A DNA stretch of 64,000 nucleotides from Strigamia acuminata (Eukaryota > Arthropoda > Chilopoda > Geophilomorpha > Linotaeniidae): the NCBI GenBank assembly GCA_949358305.1, contig OX442323.1, forward strand, positions 5,394,001 through 5,458,000. Reading direction: 5' to 3'. A program made the translations under genes and the position numbers. This document shows, in pieces, positions 21,584 through 31,670 of this stretch; position 1 is the first letter of the stretch; each line of letters starts with the position of its first letter. Under the pieces are notes generated by a model. The model searched no databases. It saw only the letters and a list, made by a program, of their open reading frames with translations, and was not told the DNA's origin.

Positions 21584-21756
21584 TGAAAAATAAATTGATT
21601 TTTTTTTTTAATATTTTTTTTTTATTATAAAATTCTAAAATTTTAATTTTTCTCGCTTCCGTGCAAAACCTGGTAAGAAATTTAAATTTAAAAAATTTCT
21701 CGAGGAATTTTATTTATTTTTTAATTCAGAATTTCAATTTCAGGTAGGTGTTTCGA

Positions 21757-21770
21757 CCCCAGGGGGCGCG
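21757..21770 (+). promoter_or_regulatory. CTCF-like motif downstream of Nmdar2
   Basis: CCCCAGGGGGCGCG matches the core of the bilaterian CTCF motif (CCA..AGGGGGCGC) in an otherwise AT-rich region about 170 bp beyond the Nmdar2 poly(A) signal. Its position between two transcription units would suit an insulator. Binding is inferred from the motif only. Confidence 0.35.
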
Positions 21771-22561
21771 ATCACTTGTCTCGTTCTTGCAATGTATTAA
21801 AACCCGGAGAAGATTCTTTAATTTATTAAATTCAACATTTCTCGCATTATATATATCAGGTATGAAACTTTTTGCTTTTCAAGTTTGATAAGATATGGTA
21901 ATTGAAATTTTCTGAGAAGTTTGCTTACTTTTAATGTCTTTTGACTGCGCAGTGTTATTTATAGTGCTTTTAATTTAAACACACATCAACAGAAGTTAAA
22001 TGGGAAGTTAGATGTTATCGGGTTTTGTTTTCCCACTGATAATTACGTTAATTACACGCTCTAGGTTGTTTGCTAAACAAATGCACTGTTTCTCTCTGAA
22101 AAATGAAATGATTTAGAAAACTTGAAAATGTCATATCATTTTTTAATGTCGATTTTTTTTTAAATTTTATTCCACCGTGCAGTGAAGCCCTTCTTGCGCT
22201 CTGCAGGGAAGCACGCGTGTGCTTGGCAGTGTAGCCCATTGTTGCTGTGCAGGAAAGCTCTGCCTGTCGCGCAGTGAAGCTCTAGTTTTTACGTTTCACA
22301 GTTTATTTTTTAAAAAAATGTGGAAAACATTTTTTTTAAAAAGTTTTATAACCAAACGAATTTTTTCCGGATGAATTCGTCCTCTACATTTAATAGGGTT
22401 AAAGCAATCACAAGTAAATTAACTAAAAGCTCATTTCTTTTACTCCCGACTATAAAAATCAATTACACGTTAGTTTGAAGAGTCAGCAGTTTGTAAGATG
22501 GTCTCGAGTGAGCAGTTGGTAGACAACGGGCATGTATAAAGGATGTTAAAGGCGCAATCTA
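21771..22561. other. Gene-free stretch
   Basis: No gene is seen. Positions 22178-22280 contain several loosely repeated GTGCAGTGAAGC/GTGCAGGAAAGC strings, so a small degenerate repeat may be present. Confidence 0.35.
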
Positions 22562-23697
22562 CAACCCCTGACAAAAAGTATTCGATCAGCCACCTCATGA
22601 GCTGATCTGAACCCAAAATCTTTTTTTTTTCAGTCTAAGTAATAATTTATATACAAAACATTTTATTCACTGAAAAGACCAAGCCAAATACTACAATTTA
22701 GTAGCAATTTGAAAAAAAATTAAACAAGATTTAAAAAAGTTACAGGTATTTATGTTGACACCCTTGAGGAAAAAAGTATTCGATCACAACAAACCTTGGA
22801 AAAAGTATTCGATCAAGCACAGAAAACTTTTGAATTTTGAATTTATAATTAATGACAACACTGTCCCCTCTTATCTAAACCCACTAGTGCTCATTCAATA
22901 CATTGAGAAGTGATTTTCATGTTTGTAAAATTTAACAAACATGCCTAATGTTAAAGAGCCAACAAATGACTCAAAATCACCAATAATTAATCTTTTAAAA
23001 CTAAAATACTTCAAATAGAGATTCATTTAGACAATTATGCAATGTGGGATCACACACACATGAACATGATGCAGTTTCCACTTAATATTCATCTGCCAAC
23101 ATGTGTATTTTCGATTTTTTTTGCAAATACTCTTCAAACTTTTATCTTGACTTGGAGGAATTTTTTGCGATACCAAGTCTGCAGACATTAGCAACAGTTT
23201 CTAATCTTTTATATTTGTCCTAGTTATATGAAATGGTGCTCTGGACACGTCTGCTTGACTCTGTAATCTGTATTTGAGGTATTTTAGTTTTAAATGTTTA
23301 ATTATTGGTGATTTTGAGTCATTTGTTGGCTCTTTAACATTAGGCATGTTTGTTAAATTTTACAAACATGAAAATCACTTCTCAATGTATTGGATGAGCA
23401 CTAGTGGGTTTAGATAAGAGGGGACAGTGTTGTCATTAATTATAAATTCAAAATTCAAAAGTTTTTTGTGCTTGATCGAATACTTTTTTCCTCAAGGGTG
23501 TCAACATAAATATTTGTAACTTTTTTAAATTTTGTTTAATTTTTTTTCAAATTGCTACTAAATTGTAGCATTTGGCTTGGTCTTTTCAGTGAATAAAATG
23601 TTTTGTATATAAATTATTACTTGGACTAAAAAAAAAAAGATTTTGGGTTCAGATGAGCTCATGTGGTGGCTGATCGAATACTTTTTGCCAGGGGTTG
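22562..23697. mobile_element. Tc1/mariner-type element with long IR/DR arms
   Basis: The left arm (22562-23023) and right arm (23265-23697) are inverted copies of each other with few mismatches. The outer ends read CAACCCCTGACAAAAAGT and, on the other strand, CAACCCCTGGCAAAAAGT. The 16-bp motif AAAAAGTATTCGATCA occurs three times in the left arm (22573, 22771, 22800) and twice, inverted, in the right arm (23473-23488, 23671-23686). Long arms carrying repeated transposase-binding sites define the IR/DR group of Tc1-like elements. A TA precedes the left end; the right flank is TG, so one side is mutated or the end is slightly misplaced. The central 241 bp holds no transposase. Confidence 0.8.
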
Positions 23698-23849
23698 TGT
23701 GTGAAAACAAAACAATTCAATTTATTTTTTTATTTGACTAACATGACCAATAAAAGTGATTAACTTCGCTTTTTAACGTTGTCAGCCAACTAACTCCCCG
23801 AAGGTGAGGGTTCTCTGTCAATCAGAAACGAGAGCTGCCCATCGGTCAT

Positions 23850-24209
23850 TTGTTCCCTGATCACCTAGTACGCTTGATGTCACGCACACTCGAGATCGAT
23901 GATGCTCCAGACGTCAGGACTTTAGAAAAAAATGCATTCAAGGCACGATCAATTCCCACTAAGCTCTTTGCCATCTTTTACAGGCGTCCACGGACAAAAA
24001 ACTCATCCAGTTGGTGCAAACCGCAGATGGACGTGTCAATCAACGTGGTCAAGCTACTAACAAACCCGCCAGAGGATCCAACTTTATTGCACACTTTGTC
24101 TGAAGCCGCTCAGAGACCCAAAGACAAGGCCAATCGTGCGTGCGGGAGCCTTCAAAGTGCACCAGAATTCGTCGACTCTGTTGTTGACAGTCCATCCAAT
24201 CATAAGTGA
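23850..24209 (+). CDS. Unrecognised ORF, possibly a gene fragment
   Basis: An open frame runs to a TGA at 24207-24209 and has mixed, non-repetitive amino-acid composition (for example HLVRLMSRTLEIDDAPDV), unlike the low-complexity frames around it. It stays open upstream of 23850 through residues reading NQKRELPIGHL. A possible splice acceptor, TCTCTGTCAATCAG, precedes that part. No domain is recognised. The first ATG is at 23877, so a start codon is uncertain. It lies between two transposons and could be an exon, a decayed gene or a transposon relic. No function is proposed. Confidence 0.25.
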   Translation: MFPDHLVRLMSRTLEIDDAPDVRTLEKNAFKARSIPTKLFAIFYRRPRTKNSSSWCKPQMDVSINVVKLLTNPPEDPTLLHTLSEAAQRPKDKANRACGSLQSAPEFVDSVVDSPSNHK

Positions 24210-24325
24210 CGAATAGTTTGACACTTTTCTTGTCTCTCCGATAGGTATTTTGAGGTTAGATATAGCTTGGATACAACACTTTGGTTTGGCTTGTTTTAAA
24301 GTGTAAATACAAAGTAAATATGCTT

Positions 24326-24540
24326 GAACTATGAACCAAGGATAACATGGACATGTATTCACATGTTCAGTGTCTTTTGTCACCGATGGCGCCACACTGT
24401 ATTCTGGGATGACAAGAAGTAACAAACACGTTTACTTGGCGAGCAATGCATGACACGTGATTGCTGTCATCCAATCGGCGCACGGAACAACGAATTATTA
24501 GGAAATTACACGATATATGTCCATGTTTTCCTTGGTTCAC
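24326..24540. mobile_element. Short TIR DNA transposon (MITE), copy B
   Basis: It begins TGAACCAAGGATAACATGGA and its right end, reverse-complemented, begins TGAACCAAGGAAAACATGGA. The interior, read on the minus strand, aligns with copy A (30-378), for example around GACAGCAATCACGTGTCATG. No 9-bp target duplication is evident here. The 215-bp copy is shorter than copy A. Confidence 0.7.
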
Positions 24541-25133
24541 GATATGTGTGCTCAAATTGCTACTAAAGGAAATATTATTATTACTAATGCGCAGGCTTGT
24601 ACGCAGCTGTGAAGTGAAACGGAGGTTATCAACTTGGAAACATTTAAGAAGATTTTTTTAACCAACTACTATGTCGTTTGCTTTCGTGGCTTGAGAAATA
24701 GAAAAAATGGAAGAAAATGGTGTTTGTTAATTTGAAATTGGCGGCATGTCTTTTGTTTGTGCAACTTTTCGGAAGAGGGCGCTAGAGATCGCGCTCTGGA
24801 ATCATGGCTGCTTCTTTGGCTATATGGTTTGGAAATCTCACATATTTTCGCCAAAAAGTATGACTGGAATTGTGCTAAATCTAGAGAAAAAACGTTTAAG
24901 AATGAGGAAATTATCAGCACTAAGGAAGGTGATTTAGGTAGCGGTATACTTTGACGTTTATTTTTGTTTCAAATTCAATATTTTCGAAATTGATAGTCGT
25001 TTGGTCAGGGATAAAAAAAATGATTCAAGTAAATTTCATAAAAGTAACAATTTAAAATAACGTGTGTACTTATTTATCTTTACAGATGAACGCGCCTGAA
25101 AAACCATCTAGTGGCAAAATAAGCTGGTAATGA
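24541..25133. other. No clear gene; CTCF-like motif inside
   Basis: Two overlapping open frames (24746-24954) are short and unrecognised. AAGAGGGCGCTAG at 24773-24785 resembles the CTCF core. A strong-looking acceptor, TTATCTTTACAG (ending 25085), is followed by a frame that closes after 14 codons. Confidence 0.35.
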
Positions 25134-25241
25134 ATGCTGTCGGAAACGAATCGCCTTGTGCCTCCTGTAAACAAAGAACAGCATGACATGTACAGCAGAT
25201 CGTACAATTACGATAGCATGGAAAGCGAGACCTTTATCTAG
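25134..25241 (+). pseudogene. Displaced duplicate of the Nmdar2 C-terminal exon, open as a 35-codon mini-ORF
   Basis: From 25157 the sequence copies 20979-21096 (118 bp, five differences, no gaps). The receptor frame is preserved and ends SMESETFI then TAG (25239-25241), so the PDZ ligand is retained. The seven codons upstream are new (MLSETNR), with ATG at 25134 and an in-frame TGA just before it. No AG lies between that stop and the copied segment, so it cannot be joined in frame to Nmdar2 by ordinary splicing. Two changes are silent (CAA/CAG, ACA/ACC) and two codons are altered (Gly to Glu, Asn to Met). It may be a templated insertion scar, or a tiny expressed ORF. Confidence 0.6.
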
Positions 25242-25274
25242 AGTGATTGAACACTTAAATTAGTTGGTTTGATC

Positions 25275-26640
25275 TTGGCACAAGTGTTTTCGTATAAAAA
25301 CACTTAACTTACCAAACCACCCGTTTGATTTGTTACGACAGTAAATAAACAAAATTAATTGAAAATTAAATTTTTCTTTGCCGTCCAAATCGTCGCTCGG
25401 ACGACGTCTTCGTGCGTGGTGACATGAAAAACCACAAAGTGGAACAAATCGTTCTCCTACAAGGCTGGAAGACGACGAATATAATACTAAAGGAAATAAC
25501 GCATAATTAACGATGGTTAATAGTTTCGATTTGTGTTAGTTACTGTAGAATAAACGTTTTTATTATTTATAATTTATTTACTTCTTGAGACACTGTACAA
25601 AGACATCACAGTTATTCTGCAGTATTATATGAACAGGAATGGTAAATATTTATGCAATACATTTCATCGATACAGAAGAAAAAATCTCACTGGATTTTCA
25701 AAGAATGAAGTTAATGGCAATTCAATTCGGTTTGAAGCACGCATTAAACAAAATATCAGTTTTACGTCACCTATTGCGTTGAACTTATTTTTGTTTTTAC
25801 AATTTTATATGCGAATAAAATCTATTCACGTTTGTAACTTCCTCAATGTAGACATTCGTTGCTAATATGCGTCCGAAGTACAGTACTTTCTGGTGTGTTT
25901 GCTGATAATTACTAGTACAACAGTTTATCTATCATCTGCAGTAAGTTTTTACAATAATTTGTTAGAGAGTAGCAGATTTTTATGATGAAAACTTCTTCTT
26001 TATAAAACAGAAAGAAGGTAAGTGCGCTGAAGGTGATGATGATAGAAACAACAAAGAAGGAGAAAAAAATTGAAGAAATTTAGATACTTATGTGTTGGTT
26101 ATAAAGAAGAATTAAAATGCAATAAATGCATAGAATAGACGAAGCTGCTGAAGGCAAAAAAGTAAGCTATGTCATCAAATGTTAATGATAATGGAGAACT
26201 TTAAGAAATCTTTATTATGGTAGTTCTGATGATTGGAACTGATAATTGGAGACACACTTCAGGTGGCTACAATGGAAAAACTGACGGCTACAGAACAATC
26301 TACCCACAAACTACTCACAACTACCGTAGTCAACATTGTGGGTAGCCGTAATCATTGGCGCAATTACCCACGATATATTGATACAGGATTGAATAAAATC
26401 TTATCACCAGACTTCCACAGAATGATAAGTTAATAATAAAGAAATCCCTTTTACATTACTGATACAGTGATATGCAAATTGAATTTATTCAGACTTCCAC
26501 AAGTCCCAACACCAGAACCAAATGATGAACCAGAACCACTTTATCATGTTTAGGACTCTCAAGCACCCAGGGGAAATCAAATGTGCAATTGCGGATTATT
26601 AATAAAACTAGATGGCGCAAAAAAAAATTATTTTATATTA
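25275..26640. other. No clear gene; small hairpin and short ORF
   Basis: A perfect 9-bp hairpin (AAGTGTTTT at 25282-25290 with its complement at 25297-25305) lies just after the duplicated segment. A 46-codon frame ending at 25510 reads DDVFVRGDMKNHKVEQIVLL in its centre and looks protein-like, but it has no start or recognised domain. Positions 26280-26360 contain a loose inverted repeat built on GGCTAC...CCCACAA. Confidence 0.35.
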
Positions 26641-26641
26641 T

Positions 26642-26656
26642 TATTTATTTTATTTC
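26642..26656 (-). terminator. Poly(A) signals for the LRR pseudogene
   Basis: On the minus strand two AATAAA hexamers lie within 30 bp after the final stop of the LRR frame. This is consistent with the remnant 3' end of a formerly transcribed unit. Confidence 0.4.
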
Positions 26657-26669
26657 ACATAACATGAAT

Positions 26670-27950
26670 TCAGTTTGTAAAAATTTCGTCAGTCAACAAT
26701 TTATATAGAAGCAGGAAATTCAGGTTTTCGCTTCTAATGTACGATACAAATGAATCGAAATCTGACTTCTTAATGTTAATACATTCATTCAACGTTAAGT
26801 AATTCAATGCATTACGCATTTCTAAAATTTTCTTGACCATACTTTGGTTAATTAAGGGACAGAAATCAAATCTTAAAAATTTTAGCTTTTTAAATGAATT
26901 CAATTCTGAAATGAACTTTTCAGTAAGTGTTGGACAATCTTCAAAATATAAGTCTTCTAAAATCAGGTTTCTGAACGAATTTTACGAAGCTAAATCGTGT
27001 GCATCAGTGTTCAAAATAGTGCAACTAAACAATTCTAAGTTTTTTAACAATGGGCAATAATAAATGACAAGTTTAAGATCAACTAATTTAAAATAAGAGA
27101 GTTGTAAGCTAGTTAATCGTTGTGTCCGCGCCAAGACAATATTCACATTTAAAGTAGTCGATGCTACCGATGCATCCACTTTTAAGTTTGATAAATTAGG
27201 GAAAATGCTGGTCACGGTGATGATATCTTCAATATTGTTTGTAATTGCATCCAAGCCGAGTCTTTCGATGGAATAAGTGCGCATCTTCCCCTCTAACACG
27301 GGCTGTTGTTTCAACAGATTCAAAAAACTATCCCACTAGCTATGTCGAAACGTTTTCAAAAGAGGCAGTTGATTGAGAATGAAAAGACATCCATGGCGCG
27401 AGACGCTAGTTTTTGAGAGGTCCAAATACTCCAGTTTCTTGCAGTTTTTTAAATGACAGAGCATATCATCCGTAATATTTCTGCAGTAGGATAACTCCAG
27501 ATGTCGTATTTGGAGACAATTTCTACTAATTGCAACAATAACTTCTTCAGTGCATATGTGACCTCTAAAACCAAACCGTTGAAGACGTGGCAATTGCTCC
27601 AGCAGTTTAACCGTGTATTCTGGTGGAATATTCTGATCATGACGCGTATATGTGAGATCTAAATCTAAAAGGTTTCCACCAAATCGTCCTACTCTATCTA
27701 ATACAGAAAGATACAAGGGCAATCGAAACAAATGAGTATGATGAACCGACTTGGTGTCAGGACGAATGAAAGTGTTTAAAGCTAAACCTCGTTCTTTAAT
27801 TTTATCGTCAATTTTATCTATATGTTGATACACGCGGGAAATAAACATAGAAGGTAAATTCACTAGTTGTGTTTCTAATCTATCAAAATTAGTGAGAACT
27901 ATTTGAAAACACAATTGTTCGAGACTAGATGCTGATTTCCTGTGCGGCAT
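26670..27950 (-). pseudogene. Intronless leucine-rich-repeat gene (AMN1/FBXL-like) with two in-frame stops
   Basis: A single frame from ATG at 27950 to the stop at 26670 would encode about 426 residues without any intron. TAG at 27336-27338 (codon 205) and TAA at 26982-26984 (codon 323) interrupt it. The frame is the same before, between and after the stops, so no frameshift is needed. LRR spacing is visible: LLDLDLTYTR, LPRLQRFGFRGH, IRHLELSYCRNITDD and LEYLDLSKTSVS before the first stop, then FPNLSNLKVDA, LTSLQLSYFKL and LKNLELFSC after it. The N-terminal SLEQLCFQ...NLPSMFISRVYQ resembles the leader of cytosolic LRR adaptor proteins of the AMN1/FBXL/ZYG11 type. The lack of introns suggests a retrocopy or an intronless gene. 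Two stops and no frame shifts suggest recent decay, or errors in the assembly. Confidence 0.72.
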
Positions 27951-28011
27951 TTTGCGAACTAACACGTCTACCTGTAGGCGATGAAATGAAATCGAAATGA
28001 AATGGAAACGT

Positions 28012-28019
28012 TTTATATA
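28012..28019 (-). promoter_or_regulatory. TATA box upstream of the LRR pseudogene
   Basis: TATATAAA on the minus strand lies about 65 bp before the chosen ATG (27950), a spacing that suits a short 5'UTR. The chosen ATG therefore lies downstream of a plausible core promoter; the frame is also open further upstream, to an in-frame ATG at 28058. A surviving promoter argues against a simple promoterless retrocopy. Confidence 0.35.
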
Positions 28020-28344
28020 GGAGGATAAGGGGTTACGAAACGAAAACGTACTGTACATTCGACGTTTCTCGTTTCCGACACTATTCAGTAGTTAATTTTT
28101 CATTTTCCATTTTTATTTTTAATATTTTTAAAAAATGATCTTTCTATTCTTTTGTTATGTTTACTAATTCGATGGCTCACTGGTTGAATTGTTGGATTTT
28201 TTTTCTTTCTTTTCTTCTAGGTATTTATATGTTTATATTAGGCCATAGGCCACTTTAATTGTATATCGTTTATTTACGAAAGTTAAAATTTGTTTGAGCA
28301 TGCATATGAATGTTTTGGGCGTAAATATTAATTTTATGGACAAA

Positions 28345-28486
28345 GGTATGAAATTTCGGTCCAGAAAAATAAATTTTGTGGACAAAGATAGGTTTTTTCG
28401 GTCCAGAAAAATGAATTTTCGGTCCAGAAAAATGAATTTTTGGTCAAGAAAAATGAATTTTTGGTCAAGAAATGGATTTTTTGGTA
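28345..28486. repeat. ~21-bp tandem repeat
   Basis: Units of TTTTCGGTCCAGAAAAATGAA repeat about six times with drift to TTTTTGGTCAAGAAAAATGAA on the right. Both strands stay open across part of it because the period is divisible by three. It is not a gene. Confidence 0.8.
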
Positions 28487-28695
28487 TAAATACGTCGCCG
28501 TTATGACATACTTTTTTAAAAATATACTTTTTTGATATTTTTTAATAAATATGAAATCATGTACAGAAAAAGACATTTATTTTATTGTGTTCAATTATAT
28601 GAGCATTGAAAAAATGGTGCTGAAAGTGTTTTAGGCGTTTGCATTTCATGACGTAGAAAACAGCGGTTGCAACAAGTCAGATTTATCTCATCATC

Positions 28696-28763
28696 TAGCG
28701 CCCTCTATGATCCACGAATGGGATTGATCATTTCAAACTAGCAAATTTCTCACTAGATGGCGC
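28696..28763. promoter_or_regulatory. Pair of opposed CTCF-like motifs
   Basis: TAGCGCCCTCTA (28696-28707) and CACTAGATGGCGC (28751-28763) match the bilaterian CTCF core in opposite orientations, 43 bp apart. They lie about 750 bp upstream of the LRR pseudogene start. Function is inferred only from sequence. Confidence 0.35.
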
Positions 28764-30699
28764 AAGAGGCTTCAATAATGGTCGAAACCCGGCAGTCGTG
28801 TCGGCGCAACAAGCACGGATTAAGCGCTAGGACTTTTGTTTAACACCTTTAAATCGCAACATTTCGTCAGAAAATAATAAGATCTCGATCAGTATAATTT
28901 AATTTAAAGGTAAAATTCTATAAACATAGGTTTCTACTGAGCTATATTGTCCAATTCCCACGAGCATGCGCGATGAGTCAATTATGACGGGTTTCTTTGT
29001 TTCAGAGTAATAAGATTACGCGAAACTTTAACCAGAAAATCGAATTAGATGCTCGGTTTCCGAGTAGACAATTTCCTGCGGAAGATCGAGAAGCTCGTGA
29101 AACAAAATGACGTTGAAAAGTTAAAATATTAATTTTTTTAAAGCCAGTTTTCCACTTGTTGAACTCGACGACTGTCGTGAACGTTGAATAAGTGATGGAC
29201 GTAAGACGGAGAGACAGAGAGCGGAGTCGTGTCGTCAGATTTTTAATTTAACCCGTGGTTAAGCTAAGTCGAGCAAGTTTGCCGACTAATGGAATCGTAA
29301 AAGCCACTTGGGAGAGGCGATCAAATTGTCAGCGTTGTTTGGGCTCGAATTTGTCAGTCTCTTCATCCGGGATTCATTATTTATTAGAGTTGTTTTCTTC
29401 AATTTTTGCTCCTCGAGGGAATGGAATAAGTGTTTCGAGTGAAAGGATTACCTTGTTGCATCAACTCCCTTTGGAATTGCTGCTTCTGATGTCATTATCG
29501 CGAGGTTTCAAAATAAGATTTCAAGAGATTTTGAGATTTCGGTTGGAAAATGATGCAAATTTGAAATTTCGGTTATTTACTGTAGTAAATTTGTCAATTT
29601 TGCTCCTTTTCCATTGAAAATTGCAATAAACTTCAAAATTCCAATCGTCCTAATTTGATTGTTTGAAAATTAATTATTTTATTTCTTTATTTTTATTTAG
29701 CCCAGAAAAAAAAATGCATTGTCTGCAGCTAATTGATTACAGCCTGGAGAAATGTTTGCAACTATTGGATCGCAAGTAAATTGCCATTTTTCCAATTGGA
29801 TGATGTTTCCTTCCACTTTTTTTGAAAACAATTTTTTTTCTAGTTGCCAGGGGTCTCCATCAGGTGGATTAGGTAGCAAGTGGCCAAACACACTCACCTT
29901 TGCTCAATTAAGAGCTCCGTGTTGATTAACACATCCAAGTGCAATCAAGTGTGCAACTGCGAGTGAAGGAAGACAAAGAAAAAGAAAGAAAAAAAAAGAA
30001 TGGTAAGAAGTCACGTGACAGCAACAGAAAAACTTTAGTTGTTGATTAGTTTTGCAATATCTACATTTTTTCGCCGTTTGTTTTTGCTGATGAAACGGAA
30101 GGTTTGATGAAAATGCACGTGTCGTTGCATGGCAACGAGCATTCACTTGTTGCTAGGAGTGCGGCTTATGGGATACGTATTAACTGTTTGAGATGAGTCG
30201 TGTGGCTGCCTGTCATCCAGTTTAATTTTGTTTCATTCGCCGAGTGAAATGAGTCTATTGATCTATGGATCTAGGGATTGAGGCCTGTCATTTTGACACC
30301 GAATTCTACTTACCCACTGAAACTTGTAACTCGAGTCGGGCACATGAGGGAAAGGGAATAGAAAAGGAAACGAAACGAAAGAAAGGAGTGATGTCAATAC
30401 TCACTTTTTCAAAAAGCCACAAATTAAAGCCAACATTTTTTTTCTTTTTTTCCCTTTTTTTTAGTTAGGGTATTTCAAGTCTCAATTTAGGTTTTGCGAC
30501 TTTGGGTCCCTCGAGCCCCCTATTACGTGATTCTATGACGACGACCCAATTACGTAATGCGGCATTTCAAGGGGGTTGTATTTCGGGGTGCTTGAATTGT
30601 TGGGTAAGGCTATTACAGGGTCGTCTAGTTACTAATTTCAGTTGAGGGGACATTAGGGATGTTGTGATTTTAACGTAAATGGGAGGTATTGAGTGATGT
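28764..30699. other. Gene-free stretch
   Basis: No gene is supported. Longer frames (29255-29617 on +, 29904-30146 on -) lack domains, splice signals or codon-like composition. T and A runs are scattered through it. Confidence 0.4.
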
Positions 30700-31670
30700 T
30701 TACGTTAAAATAGCAAAAATATGATGTTTACATACGTTTATTTTAAATTTTAAATGCATAAACGTGGTGTTTTGACCATTATTTACGTTGATTTTAAATT
30801 TTAAATGCATAAACGAGGTGTTTTGACCATTATTTACGTTGATTTTAAGTGTTCAATGCACAAATTTAACGTTTAAAACACTATACGTTAATTTTTTAAG
30901 TGTTCAATGCATAAATTGATGTTTTAACCACTATTTACGTTGACTTATAACGCTTACTGCACAAATTTAGCGTTTATAAAACTATATACGTTGATTTTAA
31001 GTGTTCAATGCACAAATTTAACGTTTTAAACACTATACGTTAATTTTTTAAGTGTTCAATGCGTACATTGATGTTTTGACCGCTATTTACGTTGACTTAT
31101 AACGTTTACTGCACAACTAAAATTATACGCGTTTATTTTTAAGTGTTTGATGCGCAAACATGATGTTTTGATCGCTATTTACGTGTATTTTAAGCGTCGA
31201 ATGCATAAATATGGATGCCTTGACCACTATTTACGTTAATTTTAAGTGTTGGCTGCACAAATTTAACGTTTAAAACAACTATATGTTAATTTTTTAAGTG
31301 TTTAATGCACAAATTTAACGTTTAAAACAACTATATGTTAATTTTTTAAGTGTTTAATGCACAAATTTAACGTTTAAAACAACTATATGTTAATTTTTTA
31401 AGTGTTTAATGCACAAATTTAACGTTTAAAACAACTATACGTTAATTTTTTAAGTGTTCAATGCATAAATTGATGTTTTGACCACTATTTACGTTGACTT
31501 ATAACGTTTACTGCACAAATAAAATTATATGCGTTTATTTTTAAGTGTTCCGTGCACAAACATGATGTTTTGATCGCTATTTACGTGTATTTTAAGCGTC
31601 GAATGCATAAATATGATGCCTTGACCACTATTTACGTTAATTTTAAGTGTTGGCTGCACAAATTGCACAA
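30700..31670. repeat. Satellite-like block with higher-order structure
   Basis: The basic theme is TATTTACGTT then a TTTTAAGTGT...AATGCACAAATTTAACG stretch, repeated throughout. At about 31261-31440 a 52-bp unit with AACGTTTAAAACAACTATAT is present in four nearly identical copies. A larger block of about 205 bp is duplicated: 31053-31262 and 31457-31665 share the same order of submotifs (GTTTTGACC, CTTATAACGTTTACTGCACA, GATCGCTATTTACGTG, GCGTCGAATGCATAAATATG). Confidence 0.85.

Noticed and set aside
25134-25241. Displaced Nmdar2 copy as an alternative 3' coding exon
   Set aside because: An in-frame TGA at 25131-25133 and the lack of any AG between it and the copied segment rule out ordinary in-frame splicing from exon 16.
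25282-25305. 9-bp hairpin as a histone-type 3' stem-loop
   Set aside because: The stem and loop sequence do not match the histone consensus, and no histone gene is nearby.
27336-27338. TAG read as a sense codon (altered genetic code)
   Set aside because: Nmdar2 ends at TAG, and the LRR frame also has a TAA. Decay or read error is simpler.
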